Assembly (NCBI GenBank): GCA_017427415.1
Contig: JAFRSU010000062.1
Coordinates: 1 to 64,000, forward strand
Reading direction: 5' to 3'
Length of the DNA stretch: 64,000 bases
Origin: Lachnospiraceae bacterium
GTDB taxonomy: Bacteria > Bacillota > Clostridia > Lachnospirales > Lachnospiraceae
Position 1 is the stretch's first letter. Each line of letters starts with the position of its first letter. This document shows positions 60,802-64,000 of this stretch, one piece after another. A program made the translations under genes and the position numbers. Below the pieces are notes generated by a model. It was not told the origin of the DNA, ran no database searches, and was given only the letters and a program-made list of their open reading frames with translations.

Positions 60802-60844
60802 TTTTGATAATACCTTATACCTTTATATTTTCTTTTTTTATTTA

Positions 60845-60924
60845 ATGATGCTGCGGATTGCAAAAGTTTCAAGGCCTTTTCAGGCAATCTTGAAAGGCTG
60901 CTGAATCTTCAACCTAAGCATCAT
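60845..60924. other. Structured intergenic segment with 8-bp terminal inverted repeat
   Basis: ATGATGCT (60845-60852) and AGCATCAT (60917-60924) are perfectly complementary. Between them GGCCTTTTC and TTGAAAGGC form an inner imperfect stem. It lies between the methyltransferase stop and the foldase start on the minus strand and may be a terminator, a leader structure, or a small palindromic element. Confidence 0.35.
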
Positions 60925-60944
60925 ATCATGTTTTATATAAAATT

Positions 60945-61844
60945 TCAACATGAAAACCATCTTCCGGATGCTCCGCATGGGAGCGCAAGCCCGGTTTCCT
61001 TTACGGGCAATCCTATTTCGTCCGCCTCAACCTTTCCTCCGAAGCGTTTTACCAGCAGCGAGTTAAGCATATATGAGAGTACTGCGGGCTGAAGTCCGGT
61101 GGTGTAAGAGTTGATGAGGAAGAAGAGCGGTTTTTTGCATAATACGTTTACACAGAGCTCCACAAAAGGATACAGGCTTTCTTCGAGCTTCCATATCTCG
61201 CCTTTGGGGCCGCGACCGTATGAAGGGGGATCCATGATCACCGCATCATAGAAGCTTTCACGCCTTATCTCACGCTCGACGAATTTCCTGCAATCATCTA
61301 CGATCCAGCGTATCGGGGCATTTTCAAGTCCGGAAAGCGCTGCGTTTTCCTTTGCCCAGCCTACCATACCCTTTGATGCGTCGACATGGGTCACGCTTAC
61401 TTTTCCCTGTTCACCGTCTAAGCCTGCCTTTGCGCAGGCAACGGTCGCACCTCCGGTATATGCAAACAGGTTGAGGATTTTGATCTGCCTGTCGGGTTCT
61501 TTTGATAATGTGTTTTTTATGATGCCGCTCATCCAGTCCCAATTGGCGGCCTGCTCGGGGAACAGACCGGTGTGCTTGAAGCTGAACGGCTTGAGATTAA
61601 ACTTTAGATCTTTATAGGATATGCTCCATTGTTCGGGGAGACTGAAAAACTCCCATTCACCGCCGCCCTTGGAGCTTCTGTGATAATGGGCATTCAGCTT
61701 GTTCCATTTGTCGGAGACCTTCGGAGTGCTCCAGATGACCTGCGGATCGGGACGGAGGAGTATGTATTTTCCCCAGCGTTCAAGCTTCTCACCTTCCGTA
61801 CAGTCCAGTACTTCATAATCCTTCCAATTATCTGCTGTCCACAT
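60945..61844 (-). CDS. Class I SAM-dependent rRNA methyltransferase (RlmI/RlmK-like)
   Basis: The 299-residue protein has a Rossmann methyltransferase domain: ILNLFAYTGGATVACAKAG (AdoMet loop), VTHVDASKGMVGWAKENAALSGL, WIVDDCRKFV and the catalytic VIMDPPSYGRGPKG (NPPxF/Y-like). These blocks match 23S rRNA cytosine-5 methyltransferases of the RlmI type, but the usual N-terminal PUA domain is missing or minimal. The nucleotide target is therefore uncertain. A family A repeat lies just upstream of its start. Confidence 0.82.
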   Translation of the reverse strand: MWTADNWKDYEVLDCTEGEKLERWGKYILLRPDPQVIWSTPKVSDKWNKLNAHYHRSSKGGGEWEFFSLPEQWSISYKDLKFNLKPFSFKHTGLFPEQAANWDWMSGIIKNTLSKEPDRQIKILNLFAYTGGATVACAKAGLDGEQGKVSVTHVDASKGMVGWAKENAALSGLENAPIRWIVDDCRKFVEREIRRESFYDAVIMDPPSYGRGPKGEIWKLEESLYPFVELCVNVLCKKPLFFLINSYTTGLQPAVLSYMLNSLLVKRFGGKVEADEIGLPVKETGLALPCGASGRWFSC

Positions 61845-61867
61845 ATTGTTTCTCTTTTCTTGTTTTT

Positions 61868-61919
61868 AAGATCCTTCGCGCTGCTCAGGATGACATGAAA
61901 TGGCAATCCTCAGGATGAC
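61868..61919. repeat. Dispersed repeat family A copy with partial second unit
   Basis: AAGATCCTTCGCGCTGCTCA continuing GGATGAC (to 61893), then CAATCCTCAGGATGACT (61904-61920). It occupies the gap between the histidine kinase and methyltransferase genes. Confidence 0.75.
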
Positions 61920-61952
61920 TTGGGGTGTGGTCATCACAGACGTACAGGAGAA

Positions 61953-63434
61953 TCATAAATCCTCCTCGTATATCTCATCGAACGTAAAGATAAATTCCGT
62001 GCCCACACCGGGCTTGCTCTTTACATCTATGGTGCCGCCGTGTTTTAAGGCTATCTGCTTTGCGATGGGAAGTCCTAAGCCCGTGCCTTTTGCGTTCTGA
62101 CGGAGCTTTGATTTATAAAATTTATCGAATATGTTCGGAAGATCCTCTTCGCTGATACCGATACCTTCATCCTTTATGCTGCATATGATCTTTCTTTTTA
62201 CCGAGGTAAGTGTCAGATGTATGGTCTTGCCGGGCTCTGAAAACTTGATGGCATTGTCAAGAATAACGATGAACATCTGACGCAGACGGTCGTAATCCCC
62301 GAGTATCATATATACGCTGCTTTCCCTGTGCATGATGAGCTGTATGCCCTTGTCGGCACTGATGGCGAGAGCGGATCTTATTATCTCGTCAAATATATGT
62401 ACCAGGTTTACCGGTTCCATCTCTATCTTAAAGTCGGGATTCTGCATCTTGGAGAGTGTGAGCAGGTCGCCTACGAGTCGTTCCATACTCTTGCATTCCG
62501 CAAGTATCCTCTCGTTGTACTGTTCTACCTTTTCGGGATCGGTGACAACACCGTCCACCATGGATTCGGTATATGCGCGGACAACTGCGATGGGGGTCCT
62601 GAGCTCGTGAGATACGTTGGCAAAGAAATCCTGCCTCATCTGCTCTAAGTTATCCGCCTTTTCACGGTTGGCCTTAAGCCTTTGGGCCAGAAGGTCGATA
62701 CTTTTGGCCATCTCACCGATCTCATCATCACGCTTAAGACCGGTTTTTACATCGTAATCACCGTTTTGCAGGGCTGTGGTGACGCTCCTCATCTTCATGA
62801 CCGGCTTGGTGATCTGTCCGGTAAACAATACCGAAATCGCCATTGATACGATCAGTGCAATGATAGCACTGGTAAAGATCATCTTGGCACCGGTGCTCTT
62901 CATTTCGTCCACATCTGCCATGGGCTCCGAGATGATAAGCGCTCCGCATATCTCGTTAAGTTTTCCGTAGATGGGAAGTGCGGCAGATATGGTGGTGGCT
63001 CCGTGTATTTCACTGAAAAAAGTGCTCAGCTTTTTTTCTCCCTTAAATGCGGCATTTAAGAGATCCTCAAACTCCTTCTGTTCGGATACGGCCGAGATAC
63101 TGATGCTTTCAAGTGCGGGGTCCATGGGACGGTAGGCATTGGGATTGGACACTGTCCATATTTCACCCGACTCGATCTCGTTGAATACACCGAGGTAGGA
63201 GAGTGCGCCTTCCACGTCATCATCCAGTACGAATTTTCTGATCGTATTTGCGGCATTGGTACCGACTCTTTCAAGTTCCGCACCACGGTGCTCGGTGTTC
63301 GACTTATCGAACATGTTTATGAAGATAAGTCCGAGTACCAGGGCGAAAAGTATCAAAAGCACCACATAATAGCTGAATATCCGCATGAATATACTGCTTA
63401 TGGGTTTCTTGTTTTTTAAGGACAAATTGTTCAC
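61953..63434 (-). CDS. PhoR/WalK-like sensor histidine kinase
   Basis: The 493-residue kinase has membrane helices at about 16-36 and 181-205 flanking an extracellular sensor of ~145 residues. Then come a HAMP domain (about 205-260), HisKA with H-box FFANVSHELRTPIAVVRAY, and an ATP-binding domain (N-box VILDNAIKFSEPG, G1 KDEGIGISEEDLP, G2 GTGLGLPIAKQI). The kinase gene begins 22 bp after the response regulator gene, and the pair is transcribed together. Many such pairs control envelope or phosphate responses; the signal is not predictable here. Confidence 0.94.
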   Translation of the reverse strand: MNNLSLKNKKPISSIFMRIFSYYVVLLILFALVLGLIFINMFDKSNTEHRGAELERVGTNAANTIRKFVLDDDVEGALSYLGVFNEIESGEIWTVSNPNAYRPMDPALESISISAVSEQKEFEDLLNAAFKGEKKLSTFFSEIHGATTISAALPIYGKLNEICGALIISEPMADVDEMKSTGAKMIFTSAIIALIVSMAISVLFTGQITKPVMKMRSVTTALQNGDYDVKTGLKRDDEIGEMAKSIDLLAQRLKANREKADNLEQMRQDFFANVSHELRTPIAVVRAYTESMVDGVVTDPEKVEQYNERILAECKSMERLVGDLLTLSKMQNPDFKIEMEPVNLVHIFDEIIRSALAISADKGIQLIMHRESSVYMILGDYDRLRQMFIVILDNAIKFSEPGKTIHLTLTSVKRKIICSIKDEGIGISEEDLPNIFDKFYKSKLRQNAKGTGLGLPIAKQIALKHGGTIDVKSKPGVGTEFIFTFDEIYEEDL

Positions 63435-63456
63435 CTCGCGTATAAGGTACGCTCAA

Positions 63457-64000
63457 TCATTTGTTGATAACGAATTTATATCCGGCACCCCAGACTGTTT
63501 TTATGCTCCACTCGGGATGCTCATATGCGTCAAGTTTTCCGCGGATACGCTTGATATGTGTATCGACGGTACGTGTCTCGCCGTAATAATCATAACCCCA
63601 GATGCTGTTTAAAAGGTTATCCCTGGTAAACAGTTTTTCGGGATTATTGGCCAGTGTCCATACTGTCTCGAGCTCTTTTTTAGTCATGCTGACCTGCTCG
63701 TTGTTCATATATAAGGAATATTCTTTTATGTCTATGGTCATATTTCCTATGGTAAGTCTTGTACGTTCGTTTTCCTCATGGTCATGCTTGGTCATACGGC
63801 GCAGGACCGCACGTACTCTTGCCATAACCTCGCTCGGACTGAAGGGCTTTACGATGTAGTCGTCCGCACCTATGTCAAGTCCCATGATCCTTTCGAAATC
63901 CTCGCCTCTGGCCGTTACCAGTATGACCGGGGTGTCGGATTTTTCACGGATGTTACGGCATACCTCATATCCGTCCATCTTGGGCATCATGACATCTAAG
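63457..64000 (-). CDS. OmpR-family response regulator (5' end beyond the window)
   Basis: The reading frame runs off the window edge: codons before the first internal ATG (63990) read LDV-MMPKMDGYEV, the segment holding the phospho-acceptor Asp, so the true start lies past 64000. The visible part keeps the receiver's VTARGE and VKPFSP blocks and a winged-helix output domain ending RTVDTHIKRIRGKLD...WGAGYKF. Its partner kinase follows 22 bp downstream. Confidence 0.93.
   Translation of the reverse strand, partial: LDVMMPKMDGYEVCRNIREKSDTPVILVTARGEDFERIMGLDIGADDYIVKPFSPSEVMARVRAVLRRMTKHDHEENERTRLTIGNMTIDIKEYSLYMNNEQVSMTKKELETVWTLANNPEKLFTRDNLLNSIWGYDYYGETRTVDTHIKRIRGKLDAYEHPEWSIKTVWGAGYKFVINK

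Overview
The window reads as chromosomal DNA of an anaerobic, low-to-mid-GC Firmicute, most likely a Lachnospiraceae (Butyrivibrio/Roseburia-like) bacterium. The reasons are: Gram-positive secretion signals and lipoboxes with no outer-membrane genes; mcsA-mcsB-clpC arginine-kinase/Clp genes; VanZ, DUF6142, DUF1292 and Cthe_2159-type proteins; strong AGGAGG-type ribosome sites; many Pro-Thr linkers; and [FeFe]-hydrogenase maturation genes. No rRNA, tRNA, CRISPR array or complete insertion sequence was recognised.

Layout. 1-4 kb: a small secreted, lactococcin-972-like peptide gene with its FtsX-type permease and ABC ATPase. 4-10 kb: an A+T-rich accessory island with an AbiE toxin-antitoxin pair whose toxin is frameshifted and truncated, a very large orphan protein ending in a PD-(D/E)XK nuclease-like domain, a GNAT/small-protein pair and a small membrane protein. 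10-15 kb (minus strand): methionine/folate genes metF, a stand-alone methionine-synthase activation protein and an activation-domain-less metH, with a highly structured RNA-like element between the first two. 15-25 kb: VanZ, DUF6142, a five-SH3 glucosaminidase, a cohesin/cadherin-like surface protein, then mcsA-mcsB-clpC. 25-31 kb: radA, a PQQ-propeller protein, amino-acid-type binding protein and permease, deoC, cdd. 31-37 kb: a VTC-type polyphosphate polymerase/DUF4956/Cthe_2159 lipoprotein operon, a phosphoesterase and a two-component system. 37-45 kb: a GH31 glycosidase and a GH2 beta-mannosidase facing apart, a second Cthe_2159-type protein, and a phosphate-binding-type protein fused to a membrane domain. 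45-48 kb: an A+T-rich stretch with a DUF6273-like protein, a P-loop kinase remnant and a BlaI/BlaR1-like pair.

48-57 kb is the most interesting part. A consensus promoter and a terminated leader RNA precede a TM1266-type hydrogenase regulator. After it come a FecCD-type permease, an ABC ATPase, a NifH-like protein, two nitrogenase component-1-like proteins, a metal-chelate-type binding lipoprotein and the [FeFe]-hydrogenase maturase HydF. The three nitrogenase-like genes sit between the transporter parts. The component-1 proteins lack recognisable FeMo-cofactor ligands, so this looks like a nitrogenase-like reductase working with uptake of a metal chelate or tetrapyrrole rather than nitrogen fixation. 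57-64 kb: a PfkB sugar kinase, then on the minus strand pgi, a DUF1292 protein, a membrane-anchored FKBP/trigger-factor-like foldase, an rRNA methyltransferase and a histidine kinase/response-regulator pair cut by the window end.

Two dispersed intergenic repeat families run through the core regions. One member of the second family lies inside the hydF coding sequence and is translated in frame.
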